64,000 bases of DNA, taken from NCBI RefSeq assembly GCF_000422725.1, contig NZ_AUGP01000029.1:114683-178682 (forward strand), given 5' to 3'. Source of the stretch: Flavobacterium subsaxonicum WB 4.1-42 = DSM 21790 (GTDB taxonomy: Bacteria; Bacteroidota; Bacteroidia; Flavobacteriales; Flavobacteriaceae). Positions 1-8,856 of the stretch are shown in pieces. Position numbers and translations under genes: made by a program. Below the pieces are notes generated by a model. The model made no database searches. It saw only the letters and a program-made list of their open reading frames with translations, and was not told the origin of the DNA. Numbering within the stretch: position 1 is the stretch's first letter; each line of letters begins with the position of its first letter.

Positions 1-2089
1 TTTGTGGTGCGGTAGCACCGGCAACGCCTGTCCAGTTAGCAGGGTTAAGTATAGCTGTTTTCAGCTGGGCAGGTGTACCGGCTTGTGTACCATTATAAAA
101 TGCGTTAACTGTGTTACCCGTAATATTGCCCGGTGCAGTACTAAGGTTGGCAGCGCTTGCACCATCAGTCAGGCCGGCAGGAAGCATAGAAACGCTACCA
201 CCACACTCTGTATTGGCAGCAGCCCATCCGTTAGAGGTTAGTGCTGTAATATAATTAGCAGCAGCAGCAGTGCCGGTGTAAACAATTACCTGGTCGCCAC
301 CAGAGCTAAGGCCAAAGCCAGACCCTGTAACCGTACCTGTATTAGCAACAAGCGCACTGGTTTGGATGGTAATAACAGATCCGGCAGGTACGCAGCTTGT
401 AGCCGTCCAAACAATACCGTTAGCACATTGTGCCTGGGCGTTGGTAGTGTATTTAGAGTCGGTTAAATTAATAAAAGTACCCGCGGCAATGTCTACAAAA
501 GTTACAAGGGCTACGTCATCTTCAGTGCTTGTAGCATTCATACGATACGCCGTAAAGGCCATATCGCCGGCTGCAAACGCAGTTTGTACAGCAATGGTTG
601 TAAAGGTTGAACTCTGAACTTCTGCCACAGCATTGTTGTTCATATCTTCTACCGTGTTGGCTAAAAGCGCAACGTAGTATTGCTGACCGTTTAGTAACGG
701 TGTAGCCGGTGTAATGGTAATGGTGTTGGCTGCAAATGTTGCATCAAAAGGTACCACGGCACCTGTAGCATTGTTAAGCCTAAGCGCTACTAAAGCATCT
801 ACGTTTGTGTTAGTTATGGCACTGTTATCGGCCAGTCTTACATCTTCGTTAAAAGTTATTGCAGGGTGTGCCGAAATTAGTATGTTTGTAGCGGCATTTG
901 CCGGTGCAAAAGTAACAACGGGGGCGGTAACATCCACGGTACCTTCCATGGGGGTGGCGGTAACGGTAAGGTTATCAAACCTGTTGTTACCCACTGCACC
1001 ACCTGAACCCTGTTCAAATTCTACCTTTATTTTAAAGTTCGCATTATTATCTGCTCCGGCTATAGCCGAAAAATCTAATGTTGCCAATGCCGGGTCGCCA
1101 TCTATTGGTGCAATTGTAGCAAAAGATATATACGTACTTCCGTCTGTTGAATACGACCACAACTGGTTACCCGCACCCGATCCTGAACGTTTTGTAGCAA
1201 ATTTCACTATAGCATTTTCATAACCTGTTGTTGGCACTGCAAAAACAAGCGCACCACCTATTGGGTTGTTAAAACGTAAATGCGTACCTGCCTCGTCGCC
1301 GTTTTGGGCGTTAAGGTTTAGCGTTGCGAAGTTCTGACCTGTGCCACTTGCAAAATCGATAAGGCTTGTACCTCCGGCAACAGCCGTAAGTGTAGGTGCA
1401 CCTACCAGAGTTTGCGATACTGCTGTAATAGCAGCCTCCGAAGCACTATTATTAAAGTTCCAGTAATGTATTACTGTTGGGTTTACAAGCACAGTACCGG
1501 TTAGGGTAAAGTTATCGAACCTGTTGTTGCCAACAATGCCTCCCGGGCCTTGTTCAAATTCTACCTTTAGTTTAAAGTTAGCGTTATTATCTGCTGCGGC
1601 TATAGCCGAGAAATCTAAAGTAGCCAATGCAGGGTCGCCATCTATTGGGGCTATGGTAGCAAAAGATGTATACGTAGTACCATCGGTTGAATACGACCAT
1701 AACTGGTTACCTGCACCCGATCCTGATCTTTTAGTTGCGAATTTTACAATTGGGTTTTCGTACCCTGTTGTTGGCAATGCAAAAACAAGTGCGCCGCCTA
1801 TTGGGTTGTTAAAACGTAAATGCGTACCTGCCTCATCGCTGTTTTGAGCGTTAAGGTTTTGCGTGGCAAAGTTCTGACCTGTGCCACTTGCAAAATCGAT
1901 AAGGCTTGTACCTCCGGCAACAGCCGTAAGTGTGGGTGTACCTACAAGGGTTTGCGATACTGCAGTAATAGCAGCCTCAGATGCGCTGTTATTAAAATTC
2001 CAGTAATGCACCACAGTTTGCGCTCCCGCTGCATGTGCCAACATACAGCAAAGCAGCGGCATGAAGATTTTTTTGTAATTGTTTAACAT
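1..2089 (-). CDS. Large secreted protein with duplicated N-terminal module and Ig-like domain (3' end outside window)
   Basis: The ATG at 2089-2087 opens a frame that stays open to the window edge, giving about 696 visible residues and no stop. Residues 1-23 form a signal peptide (LLCCMLAHAAGAQ). Two near-identical 180-residue modules follow, each beginning V[VI]HYWNFNNSASEAAITAVSQTLVG. A domain starting near APVVTFAPANAATNILISAHPAITF then resembles the bacterial Ig-like Big_5 (SbsA-like) family, and a Thr/Ala-rich stretch without Lys clusters runs to the edge. This layout is typical of large cell-surface or secreted Bacteroidota proteins exported by T9SS, but the C-terminal sorting domain that would prove it lies outside the window. 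Function is unknown; adhesin or carbohydrate-binding roles are possible. Confidence 0.85.
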   Translation of the reverse strand, partial: MLNNYKKIFMPLLCCMLAHAAGAQTVVHYWNFNNSASEAAITAVSQTLVGTPTLTAVAGGTSLIDFASGTGQNFATQNLNAQNSDEAGTHLRFNNPIGGALVFALPTTGYENPIVKFATKRSGSGAGNQLWSYSTDGTTYTSFATIAPIDGDPALATLDFSAIAAADNNANFKLKVEFEQGPGGIVGNNRFDNFTLTGTVLVNPTVIHYWNFNNSASEAAITAVSQTLVGAPTLTAVAGGTSLIDFASGTGQNFATLNLNAQNGDEAGTHLRFNNPIGGALVFAVPTTGYENAIVKFATKRSGSGAGNQLWSYSTDGSTYISFATIAPIDGDPALATLDFSAIAGADNNANFKIKVEFEQGSGGAVGNNRFDNLTVTATPMEGTVDVTAPVVTFAPANAATNILISAHPAITFNEDVRLADNSAITNTNVDALVALRLNNATGAVVPFDATFAANTITITPATPLLNGQQYYVALLANTVEDMNNNAVAEVQSSTFTTIAVQTAFAAGDMAFTAYRMNATSTEDDVALVTFVDIAAGTFINLTDSKYTTNAQAQCANGIVWTATSCVPAGSVITIQTSALVANTGTVTGSGFGLSSGGDQVIVYTGTAAAANYITALTSNGWAAANTECGGSVSMLPAGLTDGASAANLSTAPGNITGNTVNAFYNGTQAGTPAQLKTAILNPANWTGVAGATAPQ
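969..2020 (-). repeat. Intragenic tandem duplication, 540 bp period
   Basis: The stretch 969-1480 recurs at 1509-2020 with an exact 540 bp offset (180 codons) and only scattered, mostly synonymous or conservative changes. Both copies are in frame, so this is a recent module duplication inside the gene. Confidence 0.92.
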
Positions 2090-2263
2090 TCTTTTTACTT
2101 TGATTAATATAGCTGCAAAAATCAAACTTGCATGTTATTTAAGCTTTAAGTAAAAAACAATGCTATATCATTATAGTGTTACCAATGTTTTTTAAACATC
2201 AATCAAAACCATGATTTTTAGTAGCCGATTAACGTTTTCGTAAACTTGCCTGTTATTCTAAAA

Positions 2264-2292
2264 CAAAAAAGCCTGCCGAAAATTCGGCAGGC
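2264..2292 (-). terminator. Rho-independent terminator of the fasciclin gene
   Basis: A perfect 10 bp stem (2271-2280 with 2283-2292) has a 2 nt loop and, on the minus strand, is followed by a T run. It lies 24 bp after the fasciclin stop codon. Confidence 0.85.
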
Positions 2293-2315
2293 CATAGTAA
2301 AACATGATTCGAAAA

Positions 2316-2873
2316 TTACTTGTGCATTAACACAGTATCTATTACATGGATAACACCATTGCTTTGGTTAACATCGGCAATTGTAATTTTGGCTTTACCG
2401 CCTTTTTCGTCAATTACCCAAACATCTTTGCCATCCATTTTAAACGTTAGCTTGCCACCCTGTACGGTTGTAGCAGTATAGGTACCGTTACCTTTTTTAA
2501 TGGCAGCAACCACATCGGCAGCGCTCCATTTACCGGCAACAACGTGGTAGGTAAGCACGCTTTGCAGCATATCTTTATTTTCCGGTTTTAGTAAAGTCTC
2601 TACAGTACCTTTTGGCAGTTTATCAAAAGCAGCGTTGGTTGGAGCAAAAACTGTAAACGGCCCTTTGCCAGATAATGTTTCTACTAAACCGGCAGCTTTA
2701 ACCGCAGCTACAAGCGTAGTATGGTCTTTAGAGTTAACTGCGTTCTCTATAATATTTTTGTTAGGATACATGGCCGCGCCACCTACCATTTTAGTTTTTT
2801 GGGCAAATGCAGCCCCTGTGGTTAACATTGTAAAAGCAACAAGTGCAACAGATAACATTTTTGAAAATTTCAT
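2316..2873 (-). CDS. Exported fasciclin (FAS1) domain protein
   Basis: The product has 185 residues. Residues 1-24 are a Sec signal peptide (LVAFTMLTTGAAFAQ). One FAS1 domain follows: NAVNSKDHTTLVAAVKAAGLVETL, the H1-like FTVFAPTNAAFDKLP box, the central YHVV motif, and the H2-like NGVIHVIDTVLM ending. FAS1 domains mediate adhesion or ligand binding; single-domain secreted forms of this length are common in Bacteroidota and mostly uncharacterised. A Cys lipobox is absent, so it is predicted to be periplasmic or secreted rather than a lipoprotein. The gene stands alone with its own terminator, and no clear promoter consensus was found upstream. Confidence 0.93.
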   Translation of the reverse strand: MKFSKMLSVALVAFTMLTTGAAFAQKTKMVGGAAMYPNKNIIENAVNSKDHTTLVAAVKAAGLVETLSGKGPFTVFAPTNAAFDKLPKGTVETLLKPENKDMLQSVLTYHVVAGKWSAADVVAAIKKGNGTYTATTVQGGKLTFKMDGKDVWVIDEKGGKAKITIADVNQSNGVIHVIDTVLMHK

Positions 2874-3020
2874 GATTGGTTTATTTTAAGTTATAGTAGC
2901 AGATACGCCATATAAACCATCATGGTTTTTTTGATTGTTTAAATTTTGGAAAATATTAACGTATGATGTTGCGGATTTGGTAATCAATTAGCATGCTAAT
3001 TATTAAAAACAAGGCATTTA

Positions 3021-3214
3021 CGTGAGATTGCCGTAGCAGCAATCCATTTAAAAGTAAGTATAAAGTGCTTCATCGTACCTCCTTGCAAAGACAGTGTAGG
3101 AAGAGTTACACAAACAGTACTCATACGCGTCTTTAGCGCAATGCAACAGAGCGCGGCAATATGTTTTAAGGATCATATTCGGGATTCTTCGACTGCGCTG
3201 CGCTCAGAATGACA
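3021..3214. repeat. Degenerate intergenic repeats between the fasciclin gene and rpsA
   Basis: The 430 bp gap 2874-3304 has no convincing gene. Near 3060-3094 it holds a decayed copy of the intergenic element that is better preserved at 33769-33846 (core GAGGTACGANGAAGC on the minus strand). At 3182-3214 it holds a GATTCTTCGACTGCGCTGCG-type sequence that resembles intergenic repeats I associate with Flavobacteriaceae genomes. A short ORF that crosses this region is not credible as a gene. Confidence 0.5.
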
Positions 3215-3250
3215 AACTGCACATTGTAACACAATAGGTAATTTATAAAT

Positions 3251-3280
3251 AAAAAAACCTCCTGATTGCTCAGGAGGTTT
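3251..3280 (-). terminator. Rho-independent terminator of rpsA
   Basis: The arms 3255-3265 and 3270-3280 (AAACCTCCTGA and its complement) form an 11 bp stem with a TTGC loop, followed on the minus strand by a T run. It lies 24 bp after the rpsA stop codon. Confidence 0.88.
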
Positions 3281-3304
3281 CTATATTTAAAATGGAGTCG
3301 AGAA

Positions 3305-5092
3305 TTATTTGTTCTCTCCTTTTTCCATTCTTTCTTTAAGTTCTGCCAATACATCAAGATCGCCAAGAGTGGTTTTCTCAGAATTGTTAGAAGAGTTGTT
3401 GTTAGAATTGTTCGAGTTGTTAAAATCGTTGTTTCTTACGTTTTTCTCTTCTTCGTCTTTAAAGGTAGCAGTATGAGAAGCTACAACACGTTTGAATTCT
3501 TTATTAAACTCAATAACTTTAAATTCAGCAGATTCGCCTTTTTTAAGTTTTTTACCGTCTTCTTTCTCTAAGTGCCTTGTAGGGATAAAAGCAACAATAT
3601 CGTCGCCAAATTCTACAGTTGCGCCTTTATCAACTATTTCAGATATCTCACCTGTATGTAAAGTACCTACAGCAAAGCTATCTTCGTATTTATCCCATGG
3701 GTTAGCAGTAGTCTGCTTGTGACCAAGAGATAATTTACGGCCATCAACATCAAGTTCAAGAACTAAAACGTCTAATTTATCGCCAACGTTTACAAACTCA
3801 CTTGGGTGTTTAATTTTCTTAGTCCAAGAAAGGTCTGAGATGTAAATTAATCCATCAATACCCTCTTCAAGTTCTACAAAAATACCAAAGTTTGTAAAGT
3901 TTCTAACGATACCTGTGTGGCGAGAGCCAACCGGGTATTTAGAAGTAATATCAGTCCAAGGGTCTTGAGAAAGTTGTTTGATACCAAGAGACATTTTACG
4001 GTCTTCCCTATCTAAAGTAAGGATAACAGCTTCTACCTCATCGCCAACTTTAACAAAATCCTGAGCAGAACGTAAGTGTGTAGACCAAGACATTTCAGAA
4101 ACGTGGATTAAGCCTTCAACACCTTCAGCAACTTCGATAAATGCACCGTAGTCTGCAATAACAACTACTTTACCTTTAACTTTATCGCCTACTGCAAGTT
4201 TAGCATCAAGTGCATCCCAAGGGTGAGCGTTTAATTGCTTAAGACCAAGTTGAATACGTGTTTTCTCGTCATCAAAGTCAAGAATAACAACGTTAAGTTT
4301 CTGGTCAAGTTCAAGAACTTCGCTTGGATGGTTAATACGGCTCCAAGAAAGGTCTGTAATGTGGATAAGACCATCAACACCACCAAGATCGATAAATACA
4401 CCGTAAGAAGTAATGTTTTTAACAACACCTTCAAGTACCTGGCCTTTTTCAAGCTGGCCGATGATTTCTTTTTTCTGAACCTCGATATCTGCTTCGATAA
4501 GAGCTTTGTGCGATACAACAACGTTTTTAAATTCGTGGTTGATTTTAACAACTTTAAACTCCATAGTTTTGTTAACGTACTGGTCGTAATCACGGATAGG
4601 CTTAACATCTATCTGAGATCCCGGTAAGAAAGCTTCGATGCCAAATACATCTACAATCATACCACCTTTAGTTCTGCATTTTACAAAACCGTTAACAATT
4701 TCGCCTGTTTCATTAGCGCTAATAACCCTATCCCAAGCTTTAATAGTACGTGCTTTTCTGTGAGAAAGCACAAGCTGGCCAGATTTATCTTCACGAACAT
4801 CTATAAGTACTTCTACTTTATCTCCTACTTTTAGAGCAGGATTGTAACGAAATTCGTTAAGAGAAATTACACCTTCAGATTTTGCGTTGATGTCTACAAT
4901 AACATCTCTGTCTGTAATTCTTACTACTGTACCTTCTACTACCTCGTCACTGTCAGTTGAAATAAAAGTTTCTTCAACTAAGCTTTCAAATTCTCTCAGG
5001 TTTTGTTCGTCTACCGGATCAATACCTTCTTCAAAGTTATGCCAGTTAAACTCCTGTAAAAATTCGTCTTGTGTTTTTGTTTGTTCAGACAT
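3305..5092 (-). CDS. rpsA: 30S ribosomal protein S1
   Basis: The 595-residue product carries six S1 (OB-fold) repeats at about residues 50-115, 130-195, 215-285, 300-370, 385-460 and 475-545. Repeats 3-5 have the canonical G-[IV]-V-x-N-[IF]-T-x-[YF]-G-x-F and GL[IV][HY][IV]S signatures. S1 binds mRNA and delivers it to the 30S subunit. The first part (residues 1-45) is acidic, as in other Bacteroidota S1. The C-terminus contains an Asn/Ser low-complexity tract (NNSNNSNNNSSNNS, about residues 558-573) before a charged helix. A strong promoter sits about 120 nt upstream, leaving a long untranslated leader. Confidence 0.98.
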   Translation of the reverse strand: MSEQTKTQDEFLQEFNWHNFEEGIDPVDEQNLREFESLVEETFISTDSDEVVEGTVVRITDRDVIVDINAKSEGVISLNEFRYNPALKVGDKVEVLIDVREDKSGQLVLSHRKARTIKAWDRVISANETGEIVNGFVKCRTKGGMIVDVFGIEAFLPGSQIDVKPIRDYDQYVNKTMEFKVVKINHEFKNVVVSHKALIEADIEVQKKEIIGQLEKGQVLEGVVKNITSYGVFIDLGGVDGLIHITDLSWSRINHPSEVLELDQKLNVVILDFDDEKTRIQLGLKQLNAHPWDALDAKLAVGDKVKGKVVVIADYGAFIEVAEGVEGLIHVSEMSWSTHLRSAQDFVKVGDEVEAVILTLDREDRKMSLGIKQLSQDPWTDITSKYPVGSRHTGIVRNFTNFGIFVELEEGIDGLIYISDLSWTKKIKHPSEFVNVGDKLDVLVLELDVDGRKLSLGHKQTTANPWDKYEDSFAVGTLHTGEISEIVDKGATVEFGDDIVAFIPTRHLEKEDGKKLKKGESAEFKVIEFNKEFKRVVASHTATFKDEEEKNVRNNDFNNSNNSNNNSSNNSEKTTLGDLDVLAELKERMEKGENK

Positions 5093-5212
5093 GCTGATTA
5101 AAAATTTGTATCCTGCGCTTTACCCGGTTTCGTTATGCTCGATAAAACTGCAGAAGCGTTTTACATAAAATTGTTTATCCTCTTTAATGAAACCTACGCT
5201 TAAAAAGGTGCG

Positions 5213-5243
5213 CAAAAGTACTACTTTTTTATTGATTTACAAA
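5213..5243 (-). promoter_or_regulatory. rpsA promoter, -33/-7 Bacteroidota type
   Basis: On the minus strand TTTG (5243-5240), a 19 bp spacer and TACTTTTG (5220-5213) match the consensus TTTG-N19-TAnnTTTG. Transcription should start near 5206, giving a leader of about 115 nt before the rpsA ATG. The rest of the 5093-5421 gap holds no gene; the promoter of the plus-strand gene at 5422 was not resolved. Confidence 0.75.
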
Positions 5244-5421
5244 TATTAACCTCCCGTTTTTTAATAACGCAACTATTTAATCTACAGATTATTGAAACTT
5301 TGTTAAATATCTATATTTTGACTATAAAACTTATTAACATAAATTTTAAGTAAAAATTTTTATTTATCTTAGGCAACTGGAAAAAAACTTGAAATTAAGT
5401 CGGGAAAACTTAATTTTTGCT

Positions 5422-8400
5422 ATGATAACTGTAAACAATAATACCTTAGCCCATGGTGCATTTGTAAAGCTTGCACGCTATACAATCATCTTATCCCTGC
5501 TGCTTTTTAGTACCATACTAAAGGCGCAAGGGTTTACCATATCTGTTGCTGCAACGCCAGAAACCTGCTCCGGCAACGGCACACTTACTTTTACACCGCA
5601 AAATGCAGCCCCATCGCCGGCTATAACCTATCAGGTATATTTAATGCCCGGCGGCACTACAGATCTTGCCGGCGGCACTACCGCCACAACCCTACCCGGC
5701 CTTGTTGCAGGCACCTACCAGGTAATAGCCACACAGGGCAGTATTAGCGCACCTGCCGTAACAGCTACTGTAGAGAACCAGCTAAACCCCTTAGTATTTG
5801 GCGTTTTTACCCATGTACCTGCGTATTGCGGCCCGGATGGAAGCATAACCGTAGTGGTAACATCGGGCACTCCGGTTAGCTACCAGATAACAGCAGGCCC
5901 CAACACCACAGGGGTTCAAAACTCCAGCACTTTTAATAATATATCGGCAGGTTTTTACACTATACAGGTTACAGATAGTTGCGGCGATAGCCAGTCTATT
6001 AACTACACCCTGCCATCTAACGCGCCGGTACTTAGCGTTAGCCCGCCCAGTTTTCCTGATAAAGAGTTGCCAGACTGTAACCATATAACGGTTGTAAATG
6101 TAGTTACCCACACCACCACCCTGCCAATTGCATATCCGTTAACAGCAACATTTACGGTTTACCCACCCGATGGTAGTGCACCTATAGTTTTTACACAAAC
6201 AATTCCGGCCGGAGGTCCTGACGAAGCCGTAATTGGGCAGGTAATACCTCTTTACTACGGCGAGGATTATTATTATGACGTAGTGGTTACAGACCCCTGC
6301 GGAACCCCCTATTATGCTCTTACCAACCAGGTGGTAGCTATGTTTCAGGTAGGGGCCATTTTTAACGACCTTGGCTGCGGCAACAGAATGATGCAAATTG
6401 CGCCATTGCAATATGTGGCGCCTTACACTATTACGTTTACCAACAATGTACCGGAGGATTTTGATCCGGAACAATTTAGCGCTATTTATCCAAATCCATT
6501 TTATGGCGAAACAGCCGACTTTGGCGATATAGATAACCCCGTGCCTTATGGCAGCTACGAGTTTACGGTTACCGATGCCTGCGGCCGTAGTTATACTACT
6601 ACCGAAACAAACACAGAGCCGCCCCCTGCCACACCTTCCAGCACTGCAACTAATAACGACTGCATAAATAATAAAGGTAAAGTTATTATAGAGATACCCG
6701 GCTTTATAATAGAAACGGCTTTTATAACAAGCGGGCCTCCTGACTACGAATTTCCACCCGGAGGAACACCCCTTACAATGCCTGTAGATGTAACAAGCTT
6801 TATTAATAGCGAACAAAAGCTCGAAGTGCCGGGGCTGCCACCAGGCAACTATATTTTTTATCTTATAGATACCTGCGGCAATACCTATACTTATCCGGTT
6901 GTTATACCGCCCTACTCTTCCGGCACCCTAAGCTCTGCCATGAGGCCCGGTTGCGCACCCGGTTTTGGCTCTGTATTTCTTGGCAACAATACCGCAGCAA
7001 CAGAGGTTTTAATGCTATCCTGGCCAAGCAGTTATACAGTACCTACAACTACCCCGTACGATGTTTCTTTTAACATTTACACCAACGGTTATTTTTATAT
7101 GGATAACCTGCCGCCGGGGCAATATAAATTTAAGGTTACAACAGCCTGCCAAACTTTTGAGCCGCCACCAATAACCGTTATAGGCTATAACGTTACCCAA
7201 AATAACATTACACATACACCCCTGTGCGGTTCGTTTAATTTAGAGCTGCAACATACTGCCAATGCCATATCTGGCGTGGGGTTCTGGCTTCAAAAAGAAA
7301 TAGACCCCGTTGCAGGCACATGGGGGCATCCAGATGGTAGCGGCGTACCTTATATTGAAGGAGAACAGCCCGGAGCTGCCAACGCTGTAGCAGTACAAAA
7401 TAATTTTGTAAACACCAACCTTATATACCCAACGGGCCATTACAGGGTTTTAAAAGCCTTTAAATCTTATGGCAGCGGCAGTGTTACTAACGAAAAAATT
7501 TGCATAGAAAACGTATACGATTTTGAATATTATAATACCCTTACCGTTCTTAGCATACAAAACATTAGCTGCTCTGGCACTATTGCCGATGTGCAGGTAA
7601 ACGCCGTAGGTGTAGGTACTATTACCTATACCATTACCCATGCCAACGGCATACCGTTAACTACCCCTATAGTTAATGGCAGCAGCAATATATTTGCTAA
7701 TTTACCATCAGCATCCTACATTGTATCGGTAACAGATCTTTGCAATACTAAAACGTACAGTTTTAATATTGCCGATTTACCTCCGTTAGTTACCGCATCT
7801 ACAGCACCCGATCTTTTTGCCTGCGATGACGATGGTAATAGTACCGAAGCATTTGACCTCTCGTTGCAAACCCCAACCGTATTAGGGCTGGTAAATACTG
7901 CCGATGTTACAGTGTCTTATTACGCCTCTCAAGCCGATGCAGATGCTGCTATAAACCCGTTACCTTTAAATTTTTTAACGAGCGCAGCAACCACCACCAT
8001 TTACGCAAAAGTGCAGCACAATACCAATACCACCTGCTCTGCCATAAGTACCTTTGATATTACTGTAAGGCCAAAACCGGTACTATTGATGAACGAACTT
8101 TGGAGGGGTTGCGAAAATGAGCCTATTACCATTACTGCCGACCCCGGGTTTATACACTACGACTGGGACAACGGCGCTTCCGGCCAGGTTATAGATGCTT
8201 TTATGCAGGGCCCCTTAACGTTAACCGTAACAGATCTTTACGGATGCCAGGCTTCTAAAACCATTCAGGTGGTTACATCGGCAGAGCCGGTTATTAGCGA
8301 AATTGTAATTTCTGACTGGACCGACCACGATAACAGCATTACCGTGTATACCGAACAGGATGGTACGGCTTCGGTACAAAATTTCGAATATTCGTTAGAT

Positions 8401-8772
8401 GGCATCAACTTCCAGACAAGTAATATTTTTAACGGTCTCGACCCCGGTAAATATGCTGTTTTTGTTAGAGATAAATACGGCTGTGGCATGGCACCCGCCA
8501 GTACTTATTTACTTACCTACCCAAGGTTTTTTACCCCTAACGGAGATGGCCAGAACGAAAAATGGCGCATTAAATTCTCCACCCAGGCAGAGCCGGACCT
8601 TATGGTTTATATTTACGACCGTTACGGTAAGCTTATAACCGGCTTTGGTGCCGATAGCGAAGGCTGGGACGGCACCTACAATGGCTATCTGCTACCTTCT
8701 ACCGATTACTGGTTTGTGGTACGCCGCCAAAGCGGTAAAGAGTTTAAAGGGCATTTTGCGATGATACGATAA
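5422..8772 (+). CDS. Giant T9SS type B (gliding motility-associated C-terminal domain) cell-surface protein
   Basis: The product has about 1116 residues. A TTG start 33 bp upstream is possible, but the ATG at 5422 places the signal peptide (LARYTIILSLLLFSTILKAQ) sensibly. The body is a string of Thr/Pro-rich beta-sandwich repeats with recurring motifs such as AGTYQVIATQ, AGFYTIQVTDSCG and PGNYIFYLIDTCG. The last ~90 residues, from YPRFFTPNGDGQNEKW through MVYIYDRYGKLI to YWFVVRRQSGKEFKGHFAMIR, form a typical type B T9SS sorting domain (CHU_C/gliding motility-associated). It is therefore exported across the outer membrane and likely surface-attached or adhesive. Its closest visible relative is the minus-strand gene at 59565-62840, with which it aligns from end to end. 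Confidence 0.93.
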   Translation: MITVNNNTLAHGAFVKLARYTIILSLLLFSTILKAQGFTISVAATPETCSGNGTLTFTPQNAAPSPAITYQVYLMPGGTTDLAGGTTATTLPGLVAGTYQVIATQGSISAPAVTATVENQLNPLVFGVFTHVPAYCGPDGSITVVVTSGTPVSYQITAGPNTTGVQNSSTFNNISAGFYTIQVTDSCGDSQSINYTLPSNAPVLSVSPPSFPDKELPDCNHITVVNVVTHTTTLPIAYPLTATFTVYPPDGSAPIVFTQTIPAGGPDEAVIGQVIPLYYGEDYYYDVVVTDPCGTPYYALTNQVVAMFQVGAIFNDLGCGNRMMQIAPLQYVAPYTITFTNNVPEDFDPEQFSAIYPNPFYGETADFGDIDNPVPYGSYEFTVTDACGRSYTTTETNTEPPPATPSSTATNNDCINNKGKVIIEIPGFIIETAFITSGPPDYEFPPGGTPLTMPVDVTSFINSEQKLEVPGLPPGNYIFYLIDTCGNTYTYPVVIPPYSSGTLSSAMRPGCAPGFGSVFLGNNTAATEVLMLSWPSSYTVPTTTPYDVSFNIYTNGYFYMDNLPPGQYKFKVTTACQTFEPPPITVIGYNVTQNNITHTPLCGSFNLELQHTANAISGVGFWLQKEIDPVAGTWGHPDGSGVPYIEGEQPGAANAVAVQNNFVNTNLIYPTGHYRVLKAFKSYGSGSVTNEKICIENVYDFEYYNTLTVLSIQNISCSGTIADVQVNAVGVGTITYTITHANGIPLTTPIVNGSSNIFANLPSASYIVSVTDLCNTKTYSFNIADLPPLVTASTAPDLFACDDDGNSTEAFDLSLQTPTVLGLVNTADVTVSYYASQADADAAINPLPLNFLTSAATTTIYAKVQHNTNTTCSAISTFDITVRPKPVLLMNELWRGCENEPITITADPGFIHYDWDNGASGQVIDAFMQGPLTLTVTDLYGCQASKTIQVVTSAEPVISEIVISDWTDHDNSITVYTEQDGTASVQNFEYSLDGINFQTSNIFNGLDPGKYAVFVRDKYGCGMAPASTYLLTYPRFFTPNGDGQNEKWRIKFSTQAEPDLMVYIYDRYGKLITGFGADSEGWDGTYNGYLLPSTDYWFVVRRQSGKEFKGHFAMIR

Positions 8773-8856
8773 CAGGACTTTGAGATGAAAGACACAACTA
8801 TTTAGATGAAAGATAATAGATGAAAGACCGTAGCTTAGATGCTTACTTACAATCTA

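Noticed and set aside
3166..3366. 66-codon minus-strand ORF between fasciclin and rpsA
   Set aside because: It overlaps the rpsA 3' end and its terminator and consists partly of a repeat, so it is not credible as a gene.
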